This document shows positions 48,997 to 61,400 of a stretch of DNA of 64,000 nt, one piece after another. The notes under the pieces were generated by a model. It saw only the letters and a program-made list of their open reading frames with translations, did no database searches and was not told the origin of the DNA. A program made the translations under genes and the position numbers. The stretch's first letter is position 1, and every line of letters begins with the position of its first letter. Source of the stretch: Rallus limicola (taxonomy: Eukaryota > Chordata > Aves > Gruiformes > Rallidae); the NCBI GenBank assembly GCA_022605955.1, contig JAKCOZ010000008.1:23313083-23377082 (forward strand), written 5' to 3'.

Positions 48997-50502
48997 TGGT
49001 GGATAACTTCTAGCTTGCTTAAAGTAAAAAAGCTCTAGATAAATAGTATTGAGTGACACTACCCAGGTATAGTGCAGTCAGAGAAAGTGATTATTTATAG
49101 TAGTTGAGAAAGGGGAAGAGAAGATAGCAGCAAGAACTACTTGGCATAAATGGGATTTTAGCATTCAGACTTCCCACTTTCCTACATCTGGGATGGTCTT
49201 CCTCTAGAAAGAGGCCAACATTATTTCTTACCTGCTCTCTTGGAGTTTTCTGGGACAGTATCCCCAAGTTTTCAGGGTGCACATGAAAATTTTTAAGCAA
49301 TGGTCTCTATAAGGTTTCCAAATTAATTTGCTCAGATCCTGCCTGTCAAGTCCAAAGGCCCTGGGGTTAAGCATTTTCCTTTTTTCCAATGGTAGCATTC
49401 ACAAACACTGCAAGCACATTTTACACGTTTTATTTCTGACAAGCTCACTACTTGTTTCCTCTGCTCCAAGAGCTCAGGCCAAATTCTGTCCTCATTTGCA
49501 ACCAAACCGTCCTACTGGTTTCAGAGGGGGTAAAGCCCCGGTCAGAGTTCTACTCCTGCACCTCCTGAGTGAGAAGGTAGGATCTCATGAGGGCATTAAA
49601 GCTCTGCCATAGGCAGAGTAGTCACACAGAGACCAGTCCATGTGTGTCAAACGGAGCCAGCACACATGCCTGAGCCACACACTACAGGAGTTGCCATGCA
49701 AACAGCAATGCTCCATTTCTACTGACAATGGAGACAAGTGGGACAAATAGCCTATTAAGGTGTTAAGACAAGTGTCATTTGATAATTTTTGGCTGATGAG
49801 ATAGTTATTTTTGTTCCCAAGAAGTACTAGACAATTTGGCCAGAAAACAGCTGCCATGATGCCGGCTGAGGAGATTTAGCACACACTGGGTTTAACCTCT
49901 GTCCTTCTCCATTCAGACCTTAGTTCTTCAGTCTTGACCTACTCCTCAGTCTGGATGGTGAAAACCAGATGTAGAAATGCATACCTAGAAAGTAAAGCAT
50001 AAATACTGTGCCCTTATGCTCCACACCTCAAACTCCCAGTTAGTAACAATTCCACGTGGCTAAGAGCTTCTCCAAGGAATTTTGCAGATTACAAGGAAAT
50101 TTAATACAAAACAGTAGTCCAATTATCAAGACTGTATATTAAATAACTAGTTTACATGCTCTGCTAGTTCTCATGGCTATCTTGTCCATGCAGAGGGTTT
50201 TCCTTGCCTGGGAGATCAAAGTAGCCTCTAACATTTAACAAAAAGCTGTAAGGCAGCCCAAGACAAAAACAATCTCCTAGTCATGTAATCTGAAGCCATA
50301 AAACAGCGTAAAGGTTGTGCAGAGACAAACACAGCCTCGGAGAATAATCTAACAGCAGTAACACATACTATAGCAAACGAGCATAATTTGAAACCATTTA
50401 GCATTATGAGACTTTTGGCAAGTGTATTGTGCAAACACCTATAGTATCACAGAATATTGCTTTAAATTGGAGAAGGAAAGTAGTAAATAAAGCTATCGTG
50501 CT
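48997..50502. other. Unique noncoding DNA, nothing identified
   Basis: Short stopped frames on both strands and no recognisable repeat. The segment just before 50,503, around 50,450-50,480, has a faint likeness to the antisense CR1 3' end that is too weak to annotate. Confidence 0.65.
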
Positions 50503-50545
50503 TTGCATACATACCCAATGTGGTATGTATGCAATACATACCACA
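50503..50545. repeat. Three-arm inverted repeat with two exclusive hairpins
   Basis: TTGCATACATACC (50,503-50,515) pairs perfectly over 13 bp with GGTATGTATGCAA (50,522-50,534), leaving a 6-nt loop. The middle arm read as TGTGGTATGTAT (50,519-50,530) also pairs perfectly over 12 bp with ATACATACCACA (50,534-50,545), with a 3-nt loop. The two folds share the middle arm and cannot coexist on one strand. The arms consist of a repeated ATACATACC motif in alternating orientation. Confidence 0.9.
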
Positions 50546-53500
50546 GCTTAGCAGAAGTAGATGGTTCAGCTTTATAATTTTCAAGCAATTTCACACTGAG
50601 TTTCATGCTCAAGAGGTCCATCCCATTCTTCCCTTTCTTTCCACAGAGCCACTTGGCAACTCTCAAATTCTGTTTCCAATTGGTTGGTGTTATGCTGAAC
50701 ATAGCAAGCGAAGTCTTTTGGTCTCCAAGAAAAGCCACGTTTCCAAATTGAATAGTGCAGAAACAATATACATGTGCTGCAAGACTGAAGGAGATAACCG
50801 AGTACTACCTTTAAGGATGAGCACTCTGACTTTCTACCTCTGATAAATGCACAGTTACAAGAGTTAAAAAGCCTCTTACAGTCCACAAATAGGTTACTAG
50901 TGAACAGAAACTCAGGAGTCATCTGTAAAACTTACAGTGTATTGGAGAACTGAGTCCAACATACTTAGATTTTATTTAAATTTGATAGAGAATGCTGCAC
51001 TATTAATTACATACAACTCAGTTCATATACATATTGCAGAATGTGCTGAAAACCTCCTGCCAGCTGTTACAGGGATCCAATGTAAAGCCAGACCAAGGAG
51101 CAGAGGTGCCTGCCTCGGAGCAAGAGCTTCAGTACATCTTCAAGGATGCAGAGACTGAGCAAGACAATTTCACACCGGTAGCAGTACTTTGCAAAGCATA
51201 CAGAAAGGACAAGTGCTTTCCATTGCTTCTTCATATTTTCGAAGCATTTTCTAATGATTTTGTGAAAATGAGAATTTTATATAAAGCAAGTCCCAACTGT
51301 AAACAAACAAACAATGCCTTTACTTTCTGTTCCTGCAGCTGCTTCATCTTGTAACTTTTCAAAACACACAGCTTCAGAAAAAGGAAATATTTTCTATTTT
51401 TTCAGTTTCCCCCAAACACTTGAACTTGAAATTTAGTTCAACTGCCAAAAATTTAAATACAATCACACCCATTTAAAGACTGAGCAGAGTAAGTAGTGTT
51501 TGTTAGGCCTTTATTTAAGCATTTTTCACAAGTAAACGTTCCTGCCAGGAAGGATCAAACTTAATTCTACTCCACAGACAGAAAGGGAATACAATATTCA
51601 GAGGCAAACAAGTCAGTCATTATAAAAAAAGAAAGTTATACAGAGCAATAACACAAAACCCTTTCAATGGAGGGTTGCAATTTATCATCTGATTAGTCTT
51701 TTTAAAATAAACATTAAAGAAAAATTAAGTCATATAACAACTGAGTCAAAACCAATATTTACATGAAGCAAAGCCTTCAGTTTTGGCTTAGCCAAGCCCT
51801 TCTTCAATAAGGTAAAGCTGCTAAACTAAGCATGGCTAAATTTTGTTTCAGATGATGCTGAATCAGATTTGTTGTCAACTGTATTGCAGTCTGCCAAGAG
51901 CTAAATTGCATTTATTTCATCCTAAGGGAACGTAGGACTTGACTACTTTCCCATCTGCATATCACCTGTCCTGCACCACTCGCCTCTCAAAACCCCGATA
52001 GTCTCACAGCAACACTGACCAATACATTTTCCCCCAAAAAAGGAAAGTGTATGAATGGGAAGCTGCAGAGTCGGGGCCAGAGCGCACTCATTTTCATGCA
52101 TGTGCAGCGGATGGGAAGGTCTCCGCAGCTCTGCGCAGGTTCATTCATGCTCTCAGCCAGACTACAGATGTACCTTAAAGCTTTCTTTGTCGTACCCATA
52201 AGCATCAGTACACAGGGTCATTATGCCTAATCCCATATGCCAGCCAGAGTTTAGCACGGTTATTCATTGTAACCATTAAAGCTACATAAATGCCCTGGAG
52301 TATTTGTGTTGCCACATACAGTTGCTTTTGACTGCATTGTTAAGCAGCAAGGTAAGCTATTTGCTGGCATAGTGGATTTTAGGATGGCAGCTCCCCATCA
52401 CCAAATTCCCAGCTTCCAGTGGAAAGCTCCTATTTCTCCCCACAAGCAGAGCATCCAGCAAGGCAAACAGGGAACCTGGGACCTTGTGTGCAACCTTGGG
52501 GCTAATTCCAGGGGGGGGTGTGTGTATTTTTATCACTCTTGGCATCACATTCAGTTAGCAAGAGCTCCTGTAGCAATTTGACCCTGTTGCTTTAACCCAA
52601 CAGCCTCCTCAGTGTGGCATGCAGTTAAACACTAGCAGTGACGTTTCTAGACTGAGATCAGAAAGAGCCTTCCTATTATAATTTTTCATTGTGTCTTTTC
52701 TCAGCTTCCGTCTTTCTGCATCCCACTTTGTTTTCATGGCTTTTCCCACTTGCACCATCAGGAAGGCTTGCAAACACCCCAGACACTCAAGCAGCCCTAC
52801 TCCTTCCCTCTGCGCTGACCTTTCCACAGTGTCACATACAAGGCAGCCACGCTGTGGATTTGCCATTCTGCCACGTGGCACCAGGAACCTCTGTGGAGGC
52901 TGAAACTGAAAATGCTATTCAGACTTAAAGGCATTTAAGATATGGAAGAACCAGTACAGAGCTTTCGCCTTTTATTTGGCCTGACTTTTCCACCCCCAAG
53001 TCTTCAGACAAATTCTGACGGCAATGACCTATTTCAATAGCTACTTTTACCTTGCAGTTGCCTGTGTCACTCTTCTCCACAGGCTCACAAATTGCTCTGC
53101 GATTCCCTTTTTCTCCTGATAGTTAGACAGTAGCAGATTGTCCACACATCTCCTCAACAAGGCAGGAAATTCTGCAGTTTGACAGAAAGGCAGGGGTACC
53201 CACACCAAACACCTTCCCATTTTAAGCTTCTTTCATCTCTTCAGATAGTCTGTGCTTTTCCCTACTATTTTAGCAGGTCTGACCCATCAAGTTTCTCAAT
53301 GCAGGGCACGGTCACAGCTTTTTGCCAGTTAAAAGTAATCCTCACAACTCACCTGTAACATGGGGAAAACGTTATTCATGCTCCTGTTAGTTATACTCAG
53401 AAAAATAGCTACTCTAACACAGTGCCAGACGAACCTGCTAAGAACAAAGCCCAATTACTACAGCAGGACAACATGTTCAGAACCAGAGCAGGAGGCTGAT

Positions 53501-54479
53501 TACCAGCCAGATAACTAGCAAGTAGAATGCCTGTAGTCTATTACATGCCTAATGAAGGTCTCAAACACCTGCAGCATTATATAGACAATATTAAAAGGGG
53601 CAAAGATGGCATTTAAAAAATACACTGTAAACTCACAGCATACAAATTTGTTGGCTTAGAATGTACATTAACAAGTTAACAGAACAATCATCTCTATCAA
53701 ATAAGTCTTACCTGGTTATTCAGAATACATAAAATGGAAATGAGTAATTATGTCCCAAACAATCAAGTAGACCTGTTTAGTGGGACAAGGCTGAGCCTTG
53801 GGAAAAAAGTGTGGAATGATTCTCAAGCAGCAGCTGTGGCCAACAGATGAGCATCTCCTCAATCCACAGGGAGACAGAGACCCTGGAGAAAGCCACCCAA
53901 TATTAGCAGTATAACTGTTTTGATATCTCAGCAGTAATGATTTGGGCACAAACATAGTACAGAGACTAGCAAGACTAACAGACCAAAGCCAAGTTGTGTA
54001 CATCAGGCAAAACTAGGAACCACAAAGAGCAGTTGTAGCACCACTTACTGATGTTAGTAGTATCACCCAACTTTATAAATATCCTAAGGGTTATAAAGTC
54101 TGCAGCTGTCATAACTTCCAGCCTGCAGCAGTGTTTCTCTACTTAACACTGATAATTGTGTTCATTTCTTCCTGCCTGCTCAGCAAACAACTAGCAGTGG
54201 TAGAGCAAAAGTCATCACAACAAACCCTACAAAAGGCCTCATGATAAGCAGCAACAGGTAAGGCCTCCAGCAAAACGGATCTGAACGTAGTGGTGTTCTC
54301 TGGATGGGTAGCTAGTTATCTCCTATGAAATCTATTGAAAGACATGTGTCACAGCAATAGATATGAGAAAAAACAATCTGTGTTTGTTCCCCCCAAACAA
54401 GGCAGAGAACACTGTAAGCAAAGGCACCAGAGGAGGACACAAGCATCCTTGCTTTTCCCTAGTTTTTTTCCTGTGTGAC
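50546..54479. other. Unique noncoding DNA with a CpG-retaining patch
   Basis: No gene or known repeat is recognised. At 51,980-52,191 about eight CpG sites occur in 212 bp (51,980, 51,995, 52,072, 52,083, 52,108, 52,123, 52,134, 52,191), denser than its flanks, and include a CGCAG/CTGCG mini-hairpin. A 72-codon frame on - covers this patch but shows no motif. A G8 run occurs at about 52,513-52,520. Several T/C-rich stretches near 52,680-53,300 appear featureless. Confidence 0.65.
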
Positions 54480-55036
54480 TGTCATGATTTAACCCCAGTT
54501 AAATACTAAGCCCCACACAGCCGCTCACTCACCTCACAGGAGGATGGGGAGAGAATCAGATTAAAAGTGAGCAAACTTGTGAGTTGAGATAAAGACAGCC
54601 TAACAGGTAAAGCAAAAATCCCTCATACAAAAAAAGCAAGACAAGGAATTCATTCACCCCTTCCCATGGGCAGGCAAGTGTTCAGCCATCTCCAGGAAAA
54701 CAGGGCTTCCTTGCATGCAACATTACAATGGTGACAAACAACATCACTCCAAGTGTTCCCCTCCTCCTTCCCCCAGCTATATATGCTGAGCATGACATCA
54801 TATGGTACAGAATATCCCTCTAGTCAGCGGGGGTCAGCTGTCCCAGCCATGTCACCTCCCAGCTCCTTGTGTACCCCTAAGCATCCCACTGGTGGGGTAA
54901 GAAGCAGGAAAGGCCTTAGCTCTGTGTGAGCAGTAACAAAAACACCCCTGTTATCAATGCTGTTTTCAGCACAAATCCAAAACACAGCTTCATACCATCT
55001 ACTGTGGAGAAAACTAACCCAGCCATGACCAGCACA
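54480..55036 (-). mobile_element. Solo LTR of an avian endogenous retrovirus (ERVL-like)
   Basis: The element begins TGTCATGATTTAACCCC and ends AACCCAGCCATGACCAGCACA on the + strand, so it has TG...CA ends. I recognise it from memory as a family common in Neoaves. It is 557 bp long and flanked by GTGAC (54,475-54,479) and GCGAC (55,037-55,041), a 5-bp target-site duplication with one C-to-T change at a CpG. Five-base duplications fit ERVL-type elements. The promoter elements face the - strand, so the sense is -. No gag, pol or env sequence is present on either side, which makes it a solo LTR left by recombination between two LTRs. Many expected CpG sites are lost, so the copy is old. Confidence 0.85.
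54778..54800 (-). promoter_or_regulatory. LTR core promoter remnant: TATA box and CRE-like site
   Basis: On the - strand, TGATGTCA (54,793-54,800) precedes an ATATATAG TATA-type element (54,778-54,785) by seven bases. The site differs from the CRE consensus TGACGTCA at the CpG, consistent with methylation-driven decay. The order and spacing place U3 to the right and R/U5 to the left on + coordinates. Activity is unknown. Confidence 0.55.
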
Positions 55037-55204
55037 GCGACCTTGGGCCTATTGCCTAATTTGTCTGACACTCAGACTCTCTTCTGCAAAGACAGATATC
55101 TACACCAGAACGCTGAGGCATCCACTAACTCTTGAAGACTATCAAACTGCGCCACTTACAAGTCCATAAGACAAAGCAGGGTGTTACACTAATGTAGATA
55201 TAAC
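55037..55204. other. Spacer between solo LTR and CR1, nothing identified
   Basis: About 170 bp beginning with the right copy of the target-site duplication. It matches neither the LTR nor the CR1 consensus as I remember them and has no long frame. Confidence 0.6.
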
Positions 55205-55475
55205 AGGGAGACATGACAAGGGGTAATGGTTTAAACTGAGAGTACATGAGATTTAGATTAGAGGGAAGACATTTTCTTCAATGAGGGTGGTGAAACACTG
55301 AAAGAGGCTGCCCAGCGATGTGGTAGATGCCCCATCCCTGGAAACATTGAAGGTCAAGCAGGATGCAGCTCTGAGCAATCTGATCTAGCTGAAGATGTCC
55401 CTGCTCACTGCAAGGGGGTTTGGACTGGATGACCTTTATGGGTCTCTTCTGACCCAAACTATTCTAATGATTATG
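55205..55475 (+). mobile_element. CR1: CR1 LINE, 5'-truncated 3' end
   Basis: The + strand follows the CR1 3' region in order: GACAAGGGGTAATGGTTT, then GAGGGTGGTGAAACACTG, then GATGCCCCATCCCTGGA, then GCTCTGAGCAATCTGATCT, then GGTTTGGACTGGATGACC, then TTCTGACCCAAACTATTCTA. It finishes with a degenerate octamer tail, ATTCTAATGATTATG, at 55,461-55,475, derived from the CR1 terminal ATTCTATG repeats. The copy is severely 5'-truncated, as most CR1 copies are, and cannot encode protein. CR1 retroposons terminate in short direct repeats instead of poly(A), and no clear target-site duplication is expected. Confidence 0.95.
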
Positions 55476-58400
55476 CAAGTGGCAACTGGACTGCCCTCGG
55501 TTCTTTCCCTTCTTCTCTCCTGATGTATGATCACTGCTATTGTTTTATCACCAGGGAAAGGACAAACACTTCGGCAGGTAGAATTTTAATACCTTGAAAG
55601 GGCTCAAATAAAGACTTCCCAATAATCAAGCCTTGTGACCCCATGTTTTGGCATCCAAAGAGTAAACTGAAAACATGGCAACTACATGCTGGCCTTAACA
55701 TTAACTTGCTTTCCCTTTCACAGGTCTGCATTTAGGCCTCAAATACTCAAAAAGATGACACATCTGTTATAAAATATAATCAGGTATTACAATTGTACAC
55801 ACACCAAGTTGAAGCTCCCATGCCTGCCAACATTACATACAGGGATTGTTTAAGACAACAGCTGCTGCAAGAAGAGAAAGAAGTTCCACCAGGGCATGCT
55901 TGCTCTGCAGCATGCTCCTCTCCACCACCAGCAGTCCCCAGGCTTTGTGGGTGACAGCCCGTAGCACAAGCCACAGTCCCCACAAAAACAGGGGCTCCTG
56001 TATCTCCACATCCATGGGGGCAATGGGAGCTGCTCACTCAAAGCTGCTTATGGAGCTACAGAGAGAACCCTGGCCCTGCTGGAGCCAGTGGGAAACAGGC
56101 CATCAACCCCCACAAGGCCTAGTGAGCCTTGCTGAGGCTACAGAGGGTAAACAGCCCTGATTTATTCCCACCACCACACTGACACACACAGGCTGCAGGA
56201 ACATGCACACATTCAGCATCCCCTGTCACTCCAACTGCTTGATGCCGTGTACAGATCCCTGAAACAGGATGGTATTTTTAGGTTCTATTTAATGTTGAAA
56301 AATACTTTAAAATAAAACCTGATTTTACATTTATTATTCATATGGTACTTCACAGCACAGGCTAGTGATAACATTTAATACAATATATCTTTGCAGCAAA
56401 TCACGTCACAAGCTTTATAATCATAATGACACATCAAATTAAGGCACACCTGATATTCTATTTTTAAAAGCTTTAAGGGTGGCTGCTGCTACTTAGTACT
56501 CCCTGAAAATTCCTACTTTTTCTAGATCAAAATATTTCCTTTTTCTCCCCTATAATGAGACACATCGTTATTTTCCAGATCAAAGTATTAAACTATAGTT
56601 TCTAAACAGCAGAGCAGCTGCTTTCAATATCTTTAAGCTTTAGTATTAAATTAAAACAGGCCTTTTTGGCTATGAGGCTTGTTGGGGACTACATAGTTAC
56701 TCAGTACCTGACCAGAAATAGTGCAAAAACTATAGGATAGCTATATGTAAGCACAGTGCATTTTAAAATTAGTGGTCTACTAGGCAATTTGAAGTTGTCC
56801 GTGTTAATGAGCTCCAGGTCTGGGCCAAGATACTGAGAAGGGAAGAATTTGAAAGGATCTAGTTTATTAGAAAAGAAATTTAATTTTAATTTAATTTTTA
56901 ATGTATTTTTTATTTAATAACCTGAAATCAGTCACAGTAATTGCTCATCCTTTTCCCTCTGCAGCACAGAAGCTGCTGTACACCTTGGGCTTCTACACGA
57001 TTGCTCTTCCAACACTTTTGGGTTTTGATTCATTCATTACTATACTAGAACAAACTTCTAATCAGATTTTTGCATAGCAATGCTGCAACCTCTCACAGGG
57101 ACAACTTGCAGAAGAGAGCGAGAGCACAGCCATGCTCTAGCCACCAAGAGATTTTCCCTGTGTGAAGCAGTTCCCAGAGCAAATAAGCTGCTTAGTCCAC
57201 CTGCATCTTCTGCTGAAGAAGGGCATGGTTTCAACCAGAGCTGGGGCTTATCTTGTTTGGGATGACTCCAAAAAAGGAACATCCAAGGCAGAGCAGCATG
57301 CACAAGAGGAGGAAAGAGAAGCAGAATATTTAGAGGAGAGTTGGATTCCACCAAAGCTGGAACAGAACCATTCCCTTCCTCCACACCGAGTCACACAAGT
57401 GCTGCCAAGCACAGCACCTGCCCACAGTCACCAGCACTCACACAGAGGACAGTCCTGCAGTAAGTCAGCTGGGGGGACACACTGCAGCACCCCCTGCCAA
57501 GCCTGGGGCACAGCAGCTACACTGCTCCCAGATACACTCTACAACCACTCTCACAGTGACCTCCACACCACCTAGCCTGCAGTAAATCCTCATCAGCATT
57601 TACTCTGAGGAGTTAAGGGATTACTTCACTAGAATTGCCTGAGATAAATACCCCGGAGACAGCGTCTTTAATAGTTCACTAACGAACAAGCCCAGTTTAG
57701 TTGATAGCTCCATAAGAGCTGCATGAGATTAAGTAGCAGCTTCCCATTGCCCTCTCCCAACTGCCAGCCTCCCCTCTAGCACTAGTCTCCTACTGCACCC
57801 CAGCCAGCACCCTCACCTGCCATCCAGTTCCAGGCAGCCCCCAGCCTGTCTCCTCTGCTTTCAAGCACCAAATTTCATTCCGCTTTAGCCAGCATCAGCC
57901 CCAGGAGTCAGGCTGCACATACTGCTGTGTTAGGACACGATGGGCTGGACCCATGACCTTCTCTGTGTGTGAGCAGCCCTGCACAAGCTTTAGTTTATGG
58001 CAAGAACCAGACAGCCCAGAACCACAGAAGAACAGAGAAGCACATAAACAGGCATGGGAAAAGTTGGGCTCTCACTGTCCAACCACTTCTATCAATGGGC
58101 AGCAAGTTCACATGGTTGCTTTTCCCAAGAAAACCCTCAATAAACAAATGCCTCCTTCCTCAATTCTACAGTGAATCTGAACATTGTCTCAAGTTGCAAG
58201 ACTGTGCATACCAACTCCTACAGTACACACAGGGGGTACACACACATTCAGAGATGACAGCTCAAGAAGTAAGCTGTGCACAGCCAGCCAGGAGGGAGGC
58301 AAAGCACATGGAGGCACTGGAAAGCATATGGAAATAACACTGAGTTTGTCCAGTTTGTCACCAAGACACAGAGCTGCACATCCTGATGCTGGTTCTACTG

Positions 58401-61400
58401 CATGGGAGGAATTTTAAGACCAGATTAGCTTAGTCATAGAGTTAACTAGTTCCCTACCCAGGCTATGCCGGCCTGTCATTCTGCATTCTGGATGTACTGG
58501 CAGCTTTATGAAGTATTACCTGTTTTATCCTAAGCTTCAAACTCTTTTGTTTTTTTTACATCCAAGATATCACATCGAGCTTGAAAAAGTTCTAAGCATT
58601 AATTATTCTTTAACCAAGTACAGTTCACACCCAAGTGTTCCCAGAGTATCAGCTGAAAGCCACACCAACACAACATCCAGACTTTTCATCACCAATGCAT
58701 TATACAGATTCAGCATTTCATAAATTCCATGGTTTCTGTTGCATTCAAAGAACATTAAAGATGCACAGTGAAAGCACATGACCTTTTCCTAAAGGGAAAA
58801 AAAATAATCTAGCCACCCTCTTTTTAGTTTTGTGACCTGAAATACTCTTGTCCAGAAAGGGCAACCAATGCACCCAGTGGAGCCACTTCTGCTGGGACTT
58901 CAGAATTAGAAATCAAGTGTGAGTACTTCCCTATCCTTTCAAACATTCTGTCTATTTCAGGACATAAACTTCAGACCAGAACAAAGTAACTCAAGTGACT
59001 GCTCAATACCAGTCAAACCCCTTAAGGCATTCCCAAACACTTGAAGTTCAAGAGCAGAGGAAGCAACCAAGGGGTTTCCCCACACTGCTAACCATGGAGA
59101 CTCCACCTCATCTCTCCCACCTACTGTCTTTGCTTGGGAGGCCAGTAGTTCCATGCTCACACTTATTCCAGGTCAGGTGCCACCATAGGTGTACCTGAAG
59201 TTAGACCTCCAAGTTCAAACTAAAGCTACTTAATCAGTCATTAATGTAAATACACAACAGGCATGCAAACCTCCCAGATGCTGTAGTTCAATATGGAAAG
59301 GTTGGGACTTGTTGCGTGAGCTTATGCCAGGCACTGGGGAAATACCCAGGCTCTCTGAAGAGCCCATTTTAGCTCCTTCAGGCAAACCACTGAGGCCTTG
59401 CTAAGCCCCATGCCAACTGTTACAAGCTATAGCCATCAGCCCAGGCACAGCCACATGGAGCATCAACCAAAGCCCAATGATAACATGAGCAAAAGTTGAA
59501 GCAGTCTCTCCCAGTGTTTGGCAAATAGATTAACAGTGGCTTTAAAAAAAGCCAGAGGAGCTCACCTGAATTTAGTGAGCCTCTCATATATGCACACACA
59601 CAAATATAAATAAATATAGCGATTTTTGCTATTTCACTCCTTTCCACAATCACTAGAACCCACATTACAGTAAAGAGCTTTTGGAATACAGGGTAAGAAG
59701 CCCAGAAGCTTAACACCACAGCCAGAGATACTTTTCTGCAGCTATAGTCTTTTTTTTTTTTGGTATTCACTTTTGGCCTGTTTCTGTGATATATGTACCA
59801 GCCAATGCAAGCTACTAGACTAGTTTTTGTATAAATTTAAGTAAAATAATAAAAAACTTAAAAATTAACTCCTAACTCCTTAGAGGAGGAAACATTATCC
59901 CTCATTTAAAGGGCTTCCACACAGTCCACATGGAAGCAAAGTTCTGAGGATCCCTTTTCACCTACTTGGTTGGCAATCTTGGAAGAAGAGGAGTTTAGAA
60001 ATCCCCTGCCAACAGCCCAGTTCACCACCACGTGCTGTCCCCTTAACAAGTGGCAGGCAGTAGCCACAGACATCTTCTGTGGGATCTCAGAGAGGTCAGT
60101 AAGGATTACATATCTACATTTTCATCACTTTTCATGAAGTGCTTTAAGTGTTAATAATGAAATTGGCCAGAGACTATTAAACACTGACTGAAGTGACAGC
60201 TTGGCTGTATTATTACAGTGTTTGCACAGCAATCATTCTGCAGGTTAAGTTATTTTAGGATGAGTGGTGTTTAAATTAAATATAGTCCCCTGTGTTCTTG
60301 TTTCATTTAAAGTCAACCACAGACTGCATGCCTGAACGTTGTGCAGAGTCAGTAAGTTTCGCTGAGTCTCACGTGTTCGTTTCAATGCTATCTCTTTTTA
60401 TTCCTTTTAGCAAGCAAGATGAGGAATTTGAAGGGTGGGGGGACGGGGAGCCAAACCTGCCACAATTTTTCACAGGCTTTCATAGCATCAACCACCACAG
60501 AGCAGGAATGACAGTCACTTAGCTAGAACCAAGCTGAAGCAATTCAACCCCTGCTAACTCTCCTGCCCACCATCTTAGTCACCAGCACTAGGCTTCAGCC
60601 AAAGAGAATCTGAGCTTCAGTTTCCAACTTGTTTTCTCCAAAACTTGGTAGCACTTTGTGTTAAAGTGGAGAAAACACCAGGTGTTCTCTACCCAGGTAA
60701 TCCTCTACAAGCAGAGGTAACCAAGCTATTGTATTTAAGGTAGCTTCAGTCTCTGTGTTACTGTTAATACGGTTGGCCACATTTACCTGTTAAAAGCATT
60801 TTTCAGATACATATTACCCTCTTCAGACAGTTTATGCCATTAATCAGATTTAACTAATCACATTCTGGAAAGCAAGCACACTGCAGTCAGCACCTGTAAT
60901 CCAGCTACTTCTTACCAGAGAACTATTTCAAGTTGCTATAGTTTAATGCTCCACTTTCCCTGATGACTTGAAAACCCATAGCAAACATTAGCATTATATC
61001 CATTATTAATACTTATTCAAGTACATTTTAATAAGCACTACATATATATGCATATAAGTATATGCTTTTGCAGGGGCCTTTGAACTGGTGGTAGTGAGTC
61101 GTTTCCCTGAGCGTTTGCTGCTCCTGCCATGCCACCAAGTGCATTCACTGGTCAGCCTGATTTGTAGGACTCAAAAGAGTGAAGAGTTCACGAGGGAAAC
61201 AAAGATGGAAAATAAAAGGGGAAGCTTGAGCTTGGTCCACAGGATAGCTCCTTCCCAGGGCACTGCCAGAGAGGCACAGCCTGAGGGGCTGCAGAGGTCA
61301 GAGCCAGTCACAGGGGTTATTTAAATTTTAACATGAAAAAGCTACACTCAGGATAGGGTGGGTAAGACAGAGAGAAGCACCAAGTTATTTAATAATTACT

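Noticed and set aside
50450..50480. Antisense CR1 3' end
   Set aside because: A short ATCACAGAATATT-like similarity without the following CR1 words.
51854..51905. Terminal exon after TTTTGTTTCAG with an acidic 17-residue frame ending in TAA
   Set aside because: The acceptor is fair, but the frame is too short to distinguish from chance and no poly(A) signal or upstream partner exon is visible.
54480..55036. LTR sense orientation on +
   Set aside because: Both ends read TGT...ACA, but the CRE-like site and TATA box are in promoter order only on -.
54000..56000. Internal retroviral genes next to the LTR
   Set aside because: The LTR is flanked directly by a target-site duplication on both sides, and no gag, pol or env-like frame is present. 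It is a solo LTR.
59880..59950. Another MIR fragment (ATTATCCCTCATTTAAAG)
   Set aside because: Only one word resembles MIR; the sequence after it does not continue into the GAGGAAACTGAGGC part.
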